From Alphaproteobacteria bacterium (GTDB lineage Bacteria > Pseudomonadota > Alphaproteobacteria > Rhodobacterales > Rhodobacteraceae), in NCBI GenBank assembly GCA_030429495.1, contig JAUIFH010000009.1:62001-126000 (forward strand): 64,000 nt of DNA, written 5' to 3'. Below are positions 32,618 to 42,703 of the stretch, one piece after another (the stretch's first letter is position 1; every line of letters starts with the position of its first letter). Under the pieces are notes generated by a model. It made no database searches, was not told the DNA's origin, and saw only the letters and a list, made by a program, of their open reading frames with translations. The translations under genes were made by a program, and so were the position numbers.

Positions 32618-33468
32618 CGACCCTGCCGGCAATGCCGCCCGCGCTGGACCTTGCAGTTCCGGGCGCGGGCGTCCTTCACGTCCGCCACCGGCCCGGCAGC
32701 GCGCCGCCACTTCTTCTCCTGCACGGGTTCACGGACTGCGCGGACAGCTACCGGCTCCTCCTGCCACATCTCGGGGATCACGCACTGGCGATCCCCGACC
32801 TGAGGGGGCACGGCCGGTCCTTCCGTTCCGACGTGATGACGCTTGACGCGCTGGCGCGGGATGCCGACCCGGTGCTGCATGCGCTCGACCTGTCCGGCAC
32901 CGTAGTCGTCGGCCATTCGATGGGGGCGCTCGTCGCGCTGCGGCTGGCGGGTATCGCGGCGGAGCGGATCGCGGGGCTTGTCCTGATCTCGGGCAGCCTT
33001 CGCCCGCATGGCCCAAGCCTGACACGACTGGCCGGCCAGATCCGGGCGCTGCCCGACCCGCTACCCGCCAGCCATGACTTCTTCGCCACCTGGCACCAGA
33101 CGGAACGGCCCGTGCCGGCACCGTTCCTGGCCCGGCTCGCAGCCTCTGCCGCGGCAATGCGGCGGCGCGACTGGCTGTCCTGCATCGGCATCCTCGGCGA
33201 TGCCGATCTCAGGCACGAGGCGCAGCACCTGCATTGCCCGACGCTGGTCCTGTCCGGCGGCCGCGACGCGATCTTCGCGACCGGGCATCAGAAGATGCTC
33301 GCCGCGAGCCTGCCCGAGGCGCGGCGCATCGTCTTTCCCGATCTCGGCCACAACCCGCATTGGGAAGCGCCACGCGAGATCGCCGCGCCGATCCTCGACT
33401 TCTGCCAGGCGCTGAGACATGCCGACGGGCGCGCGGGGCCGGTTCCGGACCGGCCCGACACGCCGTAG
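32614..33468 (+). CDS. Alpha/beta hydrolase
   Basis: 284 aa from a GTG overlapping the choX-type stop (GTGA); an ATG at 32632 is the alternative. The oxyanion-hole region is LLLLHGFTDCADSY, the nucleophile elbow GHSMGAL (serine at about residue 98), and the catalytic histidine is in LGHNPHWEAP near the C-terminus, with an aspartate in GGRDAIF. The coupling to the broken choX gene means its translation may now depend on that remnant. Substrate unknown; hydrolysis of a choline ester would fit the neighbourhood but is a guess. Confidence 0.82.
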   Translation: MTTLPAMPPALDLAVPGAGVLHVRHRPGSAPPLLLLHGFTDCADSYRLLLPHLGDHALAIPDLRGHGRSFRSDVMTLDALARDADPVLHALDLSGTVVVGHSMGALVALRLAGIAAERIAGLVLISGSLRPHGPSLTRLAGQIRALPDPLPASHDFFATWHQTERPVPAPFLARLAASAAAMRRRDWLSCIGILGDADLRHEAQHLHCPTLVLSGGRDAIFATGHQKMLAASLPEARRIVFPDLGHNPHWEAPREIAAPILDFCQALRHADGRAGPVPDRPDTP

Positions 33469-33529
33469 CTACGGATGAACTACGGGCAAACCACGCGATA
33501 CCGACGCAGACCTGCCGGCGGCGACAAGG

Positions 33530-36379
33530 TTACTCTGCCGCCTCGGCGTAGCTCTCGACCGGCGGGCAGGTGCAGACCAGATGCCGGTCGCCATAGACGT
33601 TGTCGACGCGGCCGACCGGCGGCCAGTACTTGTCCACCCGGAACGATCCCGGCGGGAAGCAGCCCTGTTCGCGGCTATAGGGCCGGTCCCAGTCGCCGAT
33701 CAGTGCATTGACCGTATGGGGCGCGTGTTTCAGCGGGTTGTTCTCCGCATCGATCTCGCCCTTCTCGATGGCCGCGATCTCGTCCCGGATCGACAGCATC
33801 GCGGTGATGAAGCGGTCGAGCTCGGCCTTGGTTTCGGATTCCGTCGGTTCCACCATCAGCGTGCCCGCGACCGGCCAGCTCATCGTCGGCGCATGGAAAC
33901 CGTTATCGATCAGCCGCTTGGCGATGTCGTCGACGGTGACATGGGCGCTGTCGGCGTAAGGCCGCGTGTCGAGGATGCATTCATGCGCAACCCGGCCCTT
34001 GCCGCCCTTGAAGAGGATGTCATAGGCCCCTTCCAGCCGCTTGGCGATGTAGTTGGCGTTAAGGATCGCCACCTTCGTCGCCTGCGTCAGCCCCTTGCCG
34101 CCCATCATCAGGATATAGGCCCAGGAGATCGGCAGGATCGAGGCAGAGCCCCAGGGCGCGGCGCTCACCGGCCCCTCCTCGCCGCCCGTCACCGGATGGC
34201 CGGGCAGGTGCGGCGCGAGATGCGCCTTCACGCCGATCGGGCCCATGCCGGGGCCGCCGCCGCCATGCGGGATGCAGAAGGTCTTGTGGAGGTTGAGGTG
34301 GCTCACATCGCCGCCGAGATCGCCCGGGCGGACAAGGCCGACCATCGCGTTCATGTTGGCGCCGTCGATATAGACCTGACCGCCGTGATCGTGGGTGATC
34401 TTGCAGACCTCGCGCACGGTTTCCTCGAAGACGCCGTGGGTCGAGGGATAAGTGATCATGCAGGCCGAGAGGTTCTCGCCCGCGGCCTCGGCCTTGGCGC
34501 GGAAATCCTCCACGTCGATATCGCCGTTTTCCGCCGATTTCACCACGACGACCTTCATCCCCGCCATCTGCGCCGAAGCCGGGTTGGTGCCATGGGCCGA
34601 GGTCGGGATAAGGCAGATATTGCGATGCGCCTCGCCCCGCGCCCGGTGATAGGCCTCGATGGTCAGAAGGCCCGCATATTCACCCTGAGCGCCCGAATTC
34701 GGCTGCAGGCTCATCGCATCATAACCAGTGATCTCGCAGAGCTTGGCCGACAGGTCGTCGAACATCTCGGCATAGCCCTCGGTCTGGTCAGACGGCGCGA
34801 AGGGGTGGAGGTTCGAGAACTCGGGCCAGGTGATCGGCATCATCTCGGCCGCGGCATTCAGCTTCATCGTGCAGGAGCCCAAGGGGATCATCGCCCGGTC
34901 GAGCGCAAGGTCGCGGTCGGCGAGGCGGCGCATGTAGCGCATCATCTCGGTCTCCGCCCGGTTCATATGGAAGACCGGATGGGCCAGATACTCGCTCGTC
35001 CGCACCAGATCGTCCGGGATGTTGAAGTGATGCGTCAGGTCATCGTCCTTCTGGTCGATCCCGAAGGCACGCCAGAGCCGTTCGATGGTCATCCGGCGTG
35101 TGGTTTCGTCGATGGAGATGCCGACCTTCGTCGTGCCGATCTTGCGCAGGTTGATGCGCTCATCCCGCGCGGCTTTCAGAACCGCGCCTTGCATCGCGCC
35201 GACATCGACGGTGATCGTGTCGAAGAAGTGCTTCGGCTCCACCTTGTAGCCCGCCGCCTCCAGCCCATGCGCCACGCGCACGGTCTTGCGGTGGATACGC
35301 TCGCCGATGGCGCGAAGCCCTTCGGGCCCGTGATAGACGGCGTAGAACGACGCCATGTTGGCCAGAAGCGCCTGCGCGGTGCAGACGTTCGAGGTGGCCT
35401 TTTCACGGCGGATATGCTGCTCGCGCGTCTGCAAGGACAGGCGATAGGCCTTGCCGCCCTGCGCGTCGATGGAGACGCCGACAATCCGGCCCGGCATGTT
35501 ACGCTTGTGCGCATCCTTGCAGGCCATATAGGCCGCCGACGGTCCGCCAAAGCCCATCGGCACGCCGAAGCGCTGGGTGGAACCGACGGCGATATCGGCG
35601 CCCATCGCGCCAGGTTCCTTCAGAAGCGTCAGCGCCATGATGTCGGCGATCACGATGCCGACCGCGCCCGCCTCGTGCAGCTTGGCGATATGGGGCGTGA
35701 AATCGGTCAGATGACCATAGGTGCCGGGATACTGGAAGATCGCACCGAAGACCTTGGCCGGGTCAATCTTTTCCGGGTCGCCGACGATGATTTCGATGCC
35801 GATGGGCGCGGCGCGGACCTTCATCACCTCGATATTCTGCGGATGGCAGTTCTCGTCGATGAAGAACGCCGTGGCCTTCGACTTCGCCGTCCGCTGGGCC
35901 ATGGTCATGGCCTCCGCCGCCGCCGTTGCCTCATCGAGAAGCGAGGCATTGGCGATCTCCAGCCCCGTCATGTCGCAGACCATGGTCTGGAAGTTCAAAA
36001 GCGCCTCAAGGCGGCCTTGGCTGATCTCGGGCTGATAGGGCGTATAGGCCGTGTACCAGGCCGGGTTTTCAAGGATATTGCGCTGGATCGCGGGCGGGCA
36101 GACGGTGCCGTAGAAGCCCTGCCCGATCATCGAGGTAAAGACAGCGTTCTTCTTCGCGACCTGCCGCATGAACCACAAAAGCTCACGTTCCGACTTGGCC
36201 TTGCCAAAGTCCAGCGGCTTTTCCTGACGCAAGGATTTCGGGATCGTCTGGTCGATCAGTTCGTCGAGGTCCTTCACCCCCAGCACCTTGAACATCTCCT
36301 CCATCTCGGCCGGGGATGGTCCGATATGGCGGCGGTTGGCGAAGTCGTAGGGCAGGTAGTCGGTGGGGGTGAAGGGCAT
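33530..36379 (-). CDS. gcvP: Glycine dehydrogenase (decarboxylating), P-protein
   Basis: 949 aa, full single-chain length. The PLP lysine is in [18 protein letters not shown] at about residue 700. P-protein decarboxylates glycine and loads the aminomethyl group onto lipoyl GcvH. The gene ends the gcvT-gcvH-gcvP operon, 11 nt after gcvH, and is controlled through the glycine riboswitch upstream of gcvT. A 943-aa open frame on the opposite strand is a composition artefact. Confidence 0.97.
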   Translation of the reverse strand: MPFTPTDYLPYDFANRRHIGPSPAEMEEMFKVLGVKDLDELIDQTIPKSLRQEKPLDFGKAKSERELLWFMRQVAKKNAVFTSMIGQGFYGTVCPPAIQRNILENPAWYTAYTPYQPEISQGRLEALLNFQTMVCDMTGLEIANASLLDEATAAAEAMTMAQRTAKSKATAFFIDENCHPQNIEVMKVRAAPIGIEIIVGDPEKIDPAKVFGAIFQYPGTYGHLTDFTPHIAKLHEAGAVGIVIADIMALTLLKEPGAMGADIAVGSTQRFGVPMGFGGPSAAYMACKDAHKRNMPGRIVGVSIDAQGGKAYRLSLQTREQHIRREKATSNVCTAQALLANMASFYAVYHGPEGLRAIGERIHRKTVRVAHGLEAAGYKVEPKHFFDTITVDVGAMQGAVLKAARDERINLRKIGTTKVGISIDETTRRMTIERLWRAFGIDQKDDDLTHHFNIPDDLVRTSEYLAHPVFHMNRAETEMMRYMRRLADRDLALDRAMIPLGSCTMKLNAAAEMMPITWPEFSNLHPFAPSDQTEGYAEMFDDLSAKLCEITGYDAMSLQPNSGAQGEYAGLLTIEAYHRARGEAHRNICLIPTSAHGTNPASAQMAGMKVVVVKSAENGDIDVEDFRAKAEAAGENLSACMITYPSTHGVFEETVREVCKITHDHGGQVYIDGANMNAMVGLVRPGDLGGDVSHLNLHKTFCIPHGGGGPGMGPIGVKAHLAPHLPGHPVTGGEEGPVSAAPWGSASILPISWAYILMMGGKGLTQATKVAILNANYIAKRLEGAYDILFKGGKGRVAHECILDTRPYADSAHVTVDDIAKRLIDNGFHAPTMSWPVAGTLMVEPTESETKAELDRFITAMLSIRDEIAAIEKGEIDAENNPLKHAPHTVNALIGDWDRPYSREQGCFPPGSFRVDKYWPPVGRVDNVYGDRHLVCTCPPVESYAEAAE

Positions 36380-36390
36380 CTTCCTCGTCC

Positions 36391-36750
36391 TTATCCGATC
36401 ATCTCGTTATAGGCGGCTTCGTCCATCAGCCCGTCGAGCGCGGACTTGTCGGCGAGCTTCATCTTGAAGAACCAGGCCTTGCCGGTCGGGTCCTCGTTCA
36501 CCATGCCGGGATTGTCGGCCAGTGCGTCGTTGACCTCGACGATCTCACCGTCCAAGGGCGCACGGATGTCGGACGCGGCCTTGACGCTCTCGATCACGCA
36601 GATCTCGTCATCCTTGGACACGTTTGTCCCGGCCTCGGGCAGTTCGACGAAGACGACATCGCCAAGCTGTTCCGAGGCATGGGCGGTGATCCCGACAACA
36701 ACGACATCGCCCTCGACACGGAGCCATTCATGATCTTCGGTGTACTTCAT
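36391..36750 (-). CDS. gcvH: Glycine cleavage system H-protein
   Basis: 119 aa. The lipoylation site is the lysine of [12 protein letters not shown] at about residue 61, in the expected position. It shuttles the aminomethyl group between GcvP, GcvT and dihydrolipoyl dehydrogenase (not in this window). It lies 18 nt after gcvT and 11 nt before gcvP. Confidence 0.97.
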   Translation of the reverse strand: MKYTEDHEWLRVEGDVVVVGITAHASEQLGDVVFVELPEAGTNVSKDDEICVIESVKAASDIRAPLDGEIVEVNDALADNPGMVNEDPTGKAWFFKMKLADKSALDGLMDEAAYNEMIG

Positions 36751-36768
36751 GGGTCTCTTCCCTGCTGG

Positions 36769-37896
36769 TTAACGTTTGTATTGGTTGGGTTGGAACGGCA
36801 TCGGCGCGATCACGGCGGGCAGGCGCTTGCCCCGGACCTCGCCGTAAACCGTGGCGCCTTCACTCAGGTCGGCGGGCAGATAGGCCATCGCCATCGGTGC
36901 TTCGATCGAGGGGCCGAAGCCGCCCGACGTGATGGTGCCGATGGCCGCACCGCCTTCAGTGCCGGCGAACACTTCCGTCCCCTCGCGCATCGGCGCGCGG
37001 CCCTCGGGGCGCAGCCCCACGCGGCGGCGGGACGGGCCTTCGGCCAGTTCCTTCAGGATCCGGGCCGCACCGGGGAAGCCACCCTCACGGGCACCACCGG
37101 CACGCCGCGCCTTCTGGATGGCCCAGGTGACATTGCCTTCGACCGGGCTCGTCGTGGTGTCGATGTCATGGCCGTAAAGGCACATACCCGCCTCCAGGCG
37201 CAGCGAATCGCGGGCGCCGAGCCCGATGGGTGCCACCTCTTCCATCGCCAGAAGCGCGCGGGTGAAGCTGACCGCGAATTTCTCGGGGACCGAGATTTCA
37301 AACCCGTCCTCGCCGGTATAGCCCGACCGCGAAATCCACAGCTCCGCCGTGTCCCATTGCCGGATGGCGACATCCATGAACTTGAGATCGACCACATCCG
37401 GCACCAGCCGCGCCAGCGCTGCCTCGGCGGCCGGCCCCTGAAGCGCCAGAAGCGCCCGGTCGGTGATCATGCCAAGATCGCATTCATCGCCCAGATGCGC
37501 CTTCAGATGGGCGAAGTCCTGATCCTTGCAGGCGGCGTTCACGACCAGAAACAGGTGATCGCCGCGGTTGGCGACCATCAGGTCATCGAGAATCCCGCCT
37601 TCGTCGTTGGTGAATAACGCATAGCGCTGACGGCCTTCCTTCAGGCCGAGAATATCGACCGGCACCAGCCGCTCCAGCGCCAAAGCCGCGTCCTCAACCG
37701 ACCCCGATTTCGCGGTCATGAGAATCTGGCCCATATGGCTGACATCGAAAAGCCCTGCCGCCGTGCGCGTGTGAAGATGCTCTTTCATCACGCCCATCGG
37801 ATACTGCACGGGCATCTCGTAGCCCGCGAAGGGCACCATCTTGCCGCCAAGCTCGATATGCAGGTCGTAAAGAACCGTGCGCTTCAGATCGGCCAT
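36769..37896 (-). CDS. gcvT: Aminomethyltransferase, T-protein of glycine cleavage
   Basis: 375 aa. Family blocks include FDVSHMGQI near residue 50, a YTGEDGFEISVP block near residue 198 and the C-terminal GTITSGGFGPS. It transfers the methylene group to tetrahydrofolate and releases ammonia. A GGGAGG ribosome-binding site lies before the ATG at 37896. The first gene of the operon, it follows a tandem glycine riboswitch by about 68 nt. Confidence 0.97.
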   Translation of the reverse strand: MADLKRTVLYDLHIELGGKMVPFAGYEMPVQYPMGVMKEHLHTRTAAGLFDVSHMGQILMTAKSGSVEDAALALERLVPVDILGLKEGRQRYALFTNDEGGILDDLMVANRGDHLFLVVNAACKDQDFAHLKAHLGDECDLGMITDRALLALQGPAAEAALARLVPDVVDLKFMDVAIRQWDTAELWISRSGYTGEDGFEISVPEKFAVSFTRALLAMEEVAPIGLGARDSLRLEAGMCLYGHDIDTTTSPVEGNVTWAIQKARRAGGAREGGFPGAARILKELAEGPSRRRVGLRPEGRAPMREGTEVFAGTEGGAAIGTITSGGFGPSIEAPMAMAYLPADLSEGATVYGEVRGKRLPAVIAPMPFQPNQYKR

Positions 37897-37964
37897 GCCG
37901 TCCTCCCTCTGTCACGCCGGTTCATGGTGTCCGGCATCGCTCACGACGGTCAAGCCCGTCCGTT

Positions 37965-38135
37965 CCGATGCCCCCTCTGTCCTTTCGCCTGAGATCGTTA
38001 TCCCTTCGGCGCCCCATCCGGGGTCTCTCCAGAGTTTCCGTTGTCAGACCGGTCCTTGCGCCTGAGAGTTTACCGGGGCGGTTGCTCCTTCGGCACCAGA
38101 CGGGGTTGCACCCCTCCGGATTCTCCCGGACCTGA
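37965..38135 (-). promoter_or_regulatory. Tandem glycine riboswitch (two aptamers) upstream of gcvT
   Basis: Reading the minus strand, aptamer 1 (about 38135-38050) shows CGGGAGA, GCCGAAGGAGCAA and CTCTCAGGCGCAAGGACCG; aptamer 2 (about 38043-37965) shows CTCTGGAGAG, GCGCCGAAGGGATAA and TCTCAGGCGAAAGGACAGAG. These are the conserved cores of the gcvT-type glycine aptamer, joined by a short linker as in the cooperative tandem form. In front of gcvT this arrangement usually switches expression on when glycine is high. Confidence 0.93.
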
Positions 38136-38257
38136 CATGCCCGTCACTAGCGCGGATCAGTCATGTCGGGCAAGGGGGTATGCAATGGAATACGACACTT
38201 TTCCCGGCATTCACGACGGGACTTGCGCTTCCCCGGCGCGCGGGCGATGAAATCCGG

Positions 38258-38827
38258 ATGACCCCAGGCCGGCACCCTGCCTTCTTCGGCTACGGATCGC
38301 TCGTGAACCGGGCGACGCACGATTACGCACCGGGCGAGCCGGCGCGGCTGTCGGGCTGGCGGCGGGTCTGGCGGCATACGACCCTGCGCGACTGGCCGTA
38401 TCTGTCGGCCGAACCGGCAGAGGCCGAGATCGACGGCCTCATCGCGGCCGTTCCGCTTGACGACTGGGCGCTTCTCGACCAGCGCGAGGCGGCCTATCGC
38501 CGCCATGCACTCTCCCATGACCGGCTGGCGACCGCGCCCCACTGGGCGCAGCGGGTCGAGATTTACGCGGTGGACGAAGTCCATGCGCTGCCTGCAAGCC
38601 ACCATCCGATCCTGCTGTCCTACCTCGATACCGTGGTTCAGGGCTTCCTGCGCGAATTCGGAGAAGCCGGCGTCGCCAGGTTCTTCGCGACCACGGTCGG
38701 CTGGGCACCCCTTCTCGACGATCGCGCGGCGCCACACTATCCCCGCCACACGACGACCAGCGCCGCAGAGCGGCGGCTGGTTGACGACCATACCGATGCC
38801 CTTGGCCTGAAACGCCGCACGGCCTGA
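38258..38827 (+). CDS. Gamma-glutamylcyclotransferase-like protein
   Basis: 189 aa from the ATG at 38258, which puts the family substrate loop FFGYGSLVN at residues 9-17 as usual. An ATG at 38180 with an upstream AAGGGGG would add 26 residues that look random. The fold is that of GGCT/AIG2-like proteins, which cleave gamma-glutamyl peptides to 5-oxoproline. The usual glutamate lies probably in DQREAAYRR. It is divergent from the gcv operon and 18 nt upstream of pepT, so peptide turnover is a sensible context. Confidence 0.78.
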   Translation: MTPGRHPAFFGYGSLVNRATHDYAPGEPARLSGWRRVWRHTTLRDWPYLSAEPAEAEIDGLIAAVPLDDWALLDQREAAYRRHALSHDRLATAPHWAQRVEIYAVDEVHALPASHHPILLSYLDTVVQGFLREFGEAGVARFFATTVGWAPLLDDRAAPHYPRHTTTSAAERRLVDDHTDALGLKRRTA

Positions 38828-38845
38828 CCCCCGGAGAAACCGCCG

Positions 38846-40099
38846 ATGAGAACCGAATTCGACCGAGAGCTTGAAGACCGTCTGGTCCGCTATGCCGCCA
38901 TCGACACCCAGAGTGACGAGGACAGCGGCACGAAACCCAGCACCGCGATCCAGCTCGACCTCCAGCGGCTTCTCATGGACGAGTTGAAGGAGATCGGCGC
39001 GTCGGACGTGCGGATGACGGAATATGGCGCCGTGCTTGCCACCATTCCCGCCACGGCCGAGCGTGCGCCGACTATCGGCTTCCTCGCCCATGTCGACACC
39101 GCGCCCCAATTCAACGCGAGCGGTGTGAAACCGGTTGTCCATCGGAATTACAACGGCGGCGCGATCAGCTTCTCCGACGCGCCCGGGCTGACCCTGTCGC
39201 CCGAGGCCGCGCCCTACCTTGGCACGAAGTCCGGCCACGACATCATCACCGCAAGCGGCACCACGCTTCTCGGTGCCGACGACAAGGCAGGCGTCGCCGT
39301 GATCATGAGCGCGGCGCGCCATCTGCTTGCCAATCCGGCGATCCCGCATGGCACGATCCGCATCGCATTCACCCCGGACGAAGAGATCGGCGCCGGCGTC
39401 GATGAACGCCTTCCCGCCGATCTGGGCGCGGATTTCGCCTATACGTTCGACGGCGGCGCTGTGGGCGAGATCGAGTATGAGAGCTTCTCGGCCGATGGCG
39501 CGACGGTGACCGTGACCGGTGTTTCGATCCATCCCGGCACGGCGAAGGACAAGATGGTCAACGCGCTCCATCTCGGGGCGAAGATCATCCAGACCCTGCC
39601 GCACGTCACGATGACGCCGGAGACGACCGAGGAACGTGAAGGCTTCATCCACGTCTACGAGATGAAGGGATCGGCGGCCGAGGTGGTGCTGAAGTTCATC
39701 CTCAGGGATTTCGAGCGCGACGGGCTCGCCGCGAAAGGCGACCTTCTGCGGCAGGTCTGCGCAATCGTTCAGGCGACCGAACCGCGCGCCGAGATCACCT
39801 GCGAGATTCGCCCGCAATACCGCAACATGCGCTACTGGCTTGAAAAGGACATGGCGCCGGTGGACTTGGCCCGCGCCGCCTGTCTCGATCTGGGGGTCGA
39901 GCCGGTCTCCGTCCCCATTCGCGGCGGCACCGACGGCTCCCGCCTGACCGAGATGGGCGTACCCTGCCCCAACCTCTTCACGGGCATGCAGGAAATCCAC
40001 GGACCGCTGGAATGGATCAGCGTGCAGGACATGGCGCTGGCGACGCAGCTTTGTCTGAAGATCGTGGAGCGCGCCGTTGCAGGGCAGTCCGACGCATAG
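38846..40099 (+). CDS. pepT: Peptidase T (tripeptide aminopeptidase)
   Basis: 417 aa, full length for the M20B family. Zinc ligands and catalytic residues are visible in GFLAHVDTAPQ, LLGADDKAGVAV and AFTPDEEIGAGVD, with the late histidine in LFTGMQEIHGPLEW. It releases the N-terminal residue from tripeptides in the cytoplasm. It probably shares a transcript with the GGCT-like gene. The gene ends 15 nt before the convergent gltX stop. Confidence 0.95.
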   Translation: MRTEFDRELEDRLVRYAAIDTQSDEDSGTKPSTAIQLDLQRLLMDELKEIGASDVRMTEYGAVLATIPATAERAPTIGFLAHVDTAPQFNASGVKPVVHRNYNGGAISFSDAPGLTLSPEAAPYLGTKSGHDIITASGTTLLGADDKAGVAVIMSAARHLLANPAIPHGTIRIAFTPDEEIGAGVDERLPADLGADFAYTFDGGAVGEIEYESFSADGATVTVTGVSIHPGTAKDKMVNALHLGAKIIQTLPHVTMTPETTEEREGFIHVYEMKGSAAEVVLKFILRDFERDGLAAKGDLLRQVCAIVQATEPRAEITCEIRPQYRNMRYWLEKDMAPVDLARAACLDLGVEPVSVPIRGGTDGSRLTEMGVPCPNLFTGMQEIHGPLEWISVQDMALATQLCLKIVERAVAGQSDA

Positions 40100-40114
40100 G
40101 ACGGCTGCAGCTGC

Positions 40115-41437
40115 TTACCCCTTGGCGCGAACCTTCTGGAGAAGCGGCATGAGGTCGGCCATTTCCGGCCCGCTCTGCTCACCGGTCAGCGCGAGGCGGA
40201 GCGGCATGAACAGCCCCCTGCCCTTGCGCCCGGTCGCCTCTTTCACCCGCGCCGTCCATTCGCCCCAGGTCGCGTCCGAATAGGGCGGCTCCGGCAGGAG
40301 CGCCATTGCCTCGCGCACGAATTCGGCGTCCTCCTCGGCGACAAGCGGCTCTGCGCCGTCGCGGGCAAGGTGCCACCAATGCTCCAGATCGGCGAGCGTC
40401 GTGATGTTCTGCGAGGCGACGCGCCAGAACCGCTCCGCCATGTCGTCCGGCACGCCAAGCGCTGCGACCCGGTCTTTCACCGCCGCGAACGGCAGCGCCT
40501 GATTGCGGGCGCGGGTCAGCGGCCAGAGGTCCTCGGCATCGAATTTCGTCGGCGCCGCGCCGAACTGCGACAAGTCGAACCCGCCCGCGATCTCGTCAAG
40601 CGACATCATCAGTTCGACCGGCTGCGACGAGCCGAGCCGCGCCATCAGGCTCAGCAGCGCCTCTTTCGCCACGCCCTGCGCGCGCAGGTCGCGCAAGCTG
40701 AGCGTGCCGAGGCGTTTCGACAGCCCCTCGCCCTGCGGGCCGGTCAACAGGGAATGGTGCGCGAAGGCGGGTGGCGTGCCACCCATCGCGCGCATGATCT
40801 GCACCTGTGTCGCGGTATTCGTCACGTGATCGGACCCGCGCACGATATGGGTGATACCCATATCGATGTCGTCAACCGACGACGCAAAGGTATAAAGCAC
40901 CTGCCCGTCCGCCCGGATCAGCACCGGGTCGGAGACCGAGGCGGTGTCGATCGACACGTCGCCCAGAATGCCGTCCGTCCACTCCGTCCGCTGCTGGTCG
41001 AGCTTGAAGCGCCAGTAGCCGTCCCGTTCGGATCGAAACTTGTCCTTTTCCTCTGCCGAAAGGCCGAGGCCCGCGCGGTCATAGACCGGCGGCTTGCCCA
41101 TGTTCAGAAGTTTCTTGCGCTTGAGATCGAGTTCGGTCGGCGTCTCGAACACTTCGTAAAGATCGCCCATCTCGCGCAGATGTCCGGCAACTTCGCCATA
41201 GCGATCGAGCCTGAGCGACTGCTGTTCGATCCGGTCCCAGTGCAGACCGAGCCAGTCGAGATCCTGCTTGATCCCGTCGATATATTCCTGCTTCGAGCGC
41301 TCCTGGTCGGTATCGTCGAGGCGCAGGATGAACGTGCCGCCGGTCTTGCGGGCAATGAGGTAGTTCATCAGCGCGGTGCGCAGGTTGCCCACATGGATAT
41401 AGCCGGTGGGGGACGGGGCGAAACGGGTCACGGTCAT
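40115..41437 (-). CDS. gltX: Glutamyl-tRNA synthetase
   Basis: 440 aa class I synthetase. The HIGH motif is PSPTGYIHVGNLRTAL and the KMSKS counterpart is LSKRLGTLSL at about residue 239. Alphaproteobacteria often carry two GltX proteins, one of which charges tRNA-Gln precursors; which this is cannot be told here. It is divergent from the metallopeptidase gene at 41514. Confidence 0.95.
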   Translation of the reverse strand: MTVTRFAPSPTGYIHVGNLRTALMNYLIARKTGGTFILRLDDTDQERSKQEYIDGIKQDLDWLGLHWDRIEQQSLRLDRYGEVAGHLREMGDLYEVFETPTELDLKRKKLLNMGKPPVYDRAGLGLSAEEKDKFRSERDGYWRFKLDQQRTEWTDGILGDVSIDTASVSDPVLIRADGQVLYTFASSVDDIDMGITHIVRGSDHVTNTATQVQIMRAMGGTPPAFAHHSLLTGPQGEGLSKRLGTLSLRDLRAQGVAKEALLSLMARLGSSQPVELMMSLDEIAGGFDLSQFGAAPTKFDAEDLWPLTRARNQALPFAAVKDRVAALGVPDDMAERFWRVASQNITTLADLEHWWHLARDGAEPLVAEEDAEFVREAMALLPEPPYSDATWGEWTARVKEATGRKGRGLFMPLRLALTGEQSGPEMADLMPLLQKVRAKG

Positions 41438-41513
41438 GGGATGTCTCCTGTCGCGCCCCCTCTTTCACATGGCGCACATTTTGTCCATATGATGCCCCGG
41501 AAGGAGTGGTCCG

Positions 41514-41921
41514 ATGAACGACTGGCTGGGGCGTGCCGCGCCCGATCTCTTCACGATCGAACAGATGGCGCGCGCAACGGTTTCGGACCTGCCGCCGCAG
41601 TTCGCCCCTGCCGCATCGGCAGTTCTTCTCCGGGTCGAGGATTTTCCCCCGGAGGACATCCTCGACGATCTGGATGTGGAAAACGGATTCGAACTGACCG
41701 GGCTTTACGACGGTATCCCGCTGACCGAGAAATCGGTGATGGATGTCGTGGATAGGCCCGACACGATCTGGCTTTTCCGCCGCCCCATCCTCGACGAATG
41801 GGCCGAACGGGGCGATGTGACGCTGGGCCAGCTTGTCGCCCATGTGATGATCCACGAACTGGCGCACCACTTCGGCTGGTCCGACGAGGAAATCGCCGAA
41901 ATCGACCGCTGGTGGGAATAG
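41514..41921 (+). CDS. Zincin-like metallopeptidase domain protein (DUF1025 type)
   Basis: 135 aa. The zinc motif HELAHHFG (HExxH, about residues 110-117) is followed by the downstream acidic residues typical of the minimal zincin family. The gene has a GAAGGAG ribosome-binding site. These small zincins are widespread, without a known substrate. It lies 7 nt upstream of an M50-like gene, giving two neighbouring metallopeptidase-type genes. Confidence 0.85.
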   Translation: MNDWLGRAAPDLFTIEQMARATVSDLPPQFAPAASAVLLRVEDFPPEDILDDLDVENGFELTGLYDGIPLTEKSVMDVVDRPDTIWLFRRPILDEWAERGDVTLGQLVAHVMIHELAHHFGWSDEEIAEIDRWWE

Positions 41922-41928
41922 GCCGGCG

Positions 41929-42645
41929 ATGCGGTTCCTGTCCGCCCTCCCCGCCCGGCTCAGGGCGCACTGGCAACTGATTGCGCTGACGACGCTGGTC
42001 TACCTTTTGTGGAACACGGATTTCGTGATGCCGCTCAAGGTTCTGGTCGTATTCCTGCACGAACTGTCCCATGCACTCGCCACCTGGCTGACTGGCGGGG
42101 AGGTTATGGCAATGTCCATCGACGCCGATCAGGGCGGGGAGATGATCGGTCGTGGCGGCAACCGTTTTGTCATTTCGTCGGCGGGCTACCTCGGCTCGCT
42201 CATGATCGGCATGGCGATCTTTCTTGTCGCGGTCAGGACCAATGCCGACCGGGCGGTCATGGCGATCTTCGGCGTGACCATGCTGATGATCACCGCCTTG
42301 TACTTCCGCCAGGTCTTCTCGATCCTGTTCGGCTCAATCGGCGGACTGGCCATGCTGGCCTCGGCGTGGAAACTCGGACGACCCGTCAATGACCTGTTCT
42401 TGCGTGTCATCGGCCTGACAAGCCTTCTCTATGTGCCCCACGATATCTTCTCCGACACGATCGCGCGATCCGGCATGCGTTCGGATGCCCGCATCCTCGC
42501 CGAGACCTTCGGCGGCACGACCCTATTCTGGGGCGGCCTCTGGCTTCTGCTCAGCCTCGCCGCGGTCGGGCTGTGCGCACGGTTCGGACTGGGAGCAAGC
42601 AGCAACATCACCTTCGGCCCGGCCGCGCGAAACACGGGAATGTGA
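41929..42645 (+). CDS. M50B-like membrane metallopeptidase family protein
   Basis: 238 aa with about six hydrophobic segments. The motif FLHELSHALATWLTGGEV (HExxH, about residues 43-47) sits at the membrane interface, as in peptidase M50B-like proteins related to site-2 proteases. The second M50 signature (NxxPxPxxDG) is not evident, so proteolysis is uncertain. Start by ATG at 41929, 7 nt after the zincin gene. Confidence 0.75.
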   Translation: MRFLSALPARLRAHWQLIALTTLVYLLWNTDFVMPLKVLVVFLHELSHALATWLTGGEVMAMSIDADQGGEMIGRGGNRFVISSAGYLGSLMIGMAIFLVAVRTNADRAVMAIFGVTMLMITALYFRQVFSILFGSIGGLAMLASAWKLGRPVNDLFLRVIGLTSLLYVPHDIFSDTIARSGMRSDARILAETFGGTTLFWGGLWLLLSLAAVGLCARFGLGASSNITFGPAARNTGM

Positions 42646-42703
42646 TCCGCACGCACGCCCCCGCGCGACTACCCTGTCCTCCTCACAAACTGGGAGAGAG
42701 AAG

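Noticed and set aside
33581-36412. A 943-codon open frame on the plus strand opposite gcvP
   Set aside because: It is the exact antisense of a highly conserved gene, arises from GC-rich third positions, is full of histidine/arginine and has no domain.
38147-40000. A 617-codon minus-strand frame opposite pepT
   Set aside because: It covers pepT and the GGCT-like gene in antisense and shows no natural protein composition.
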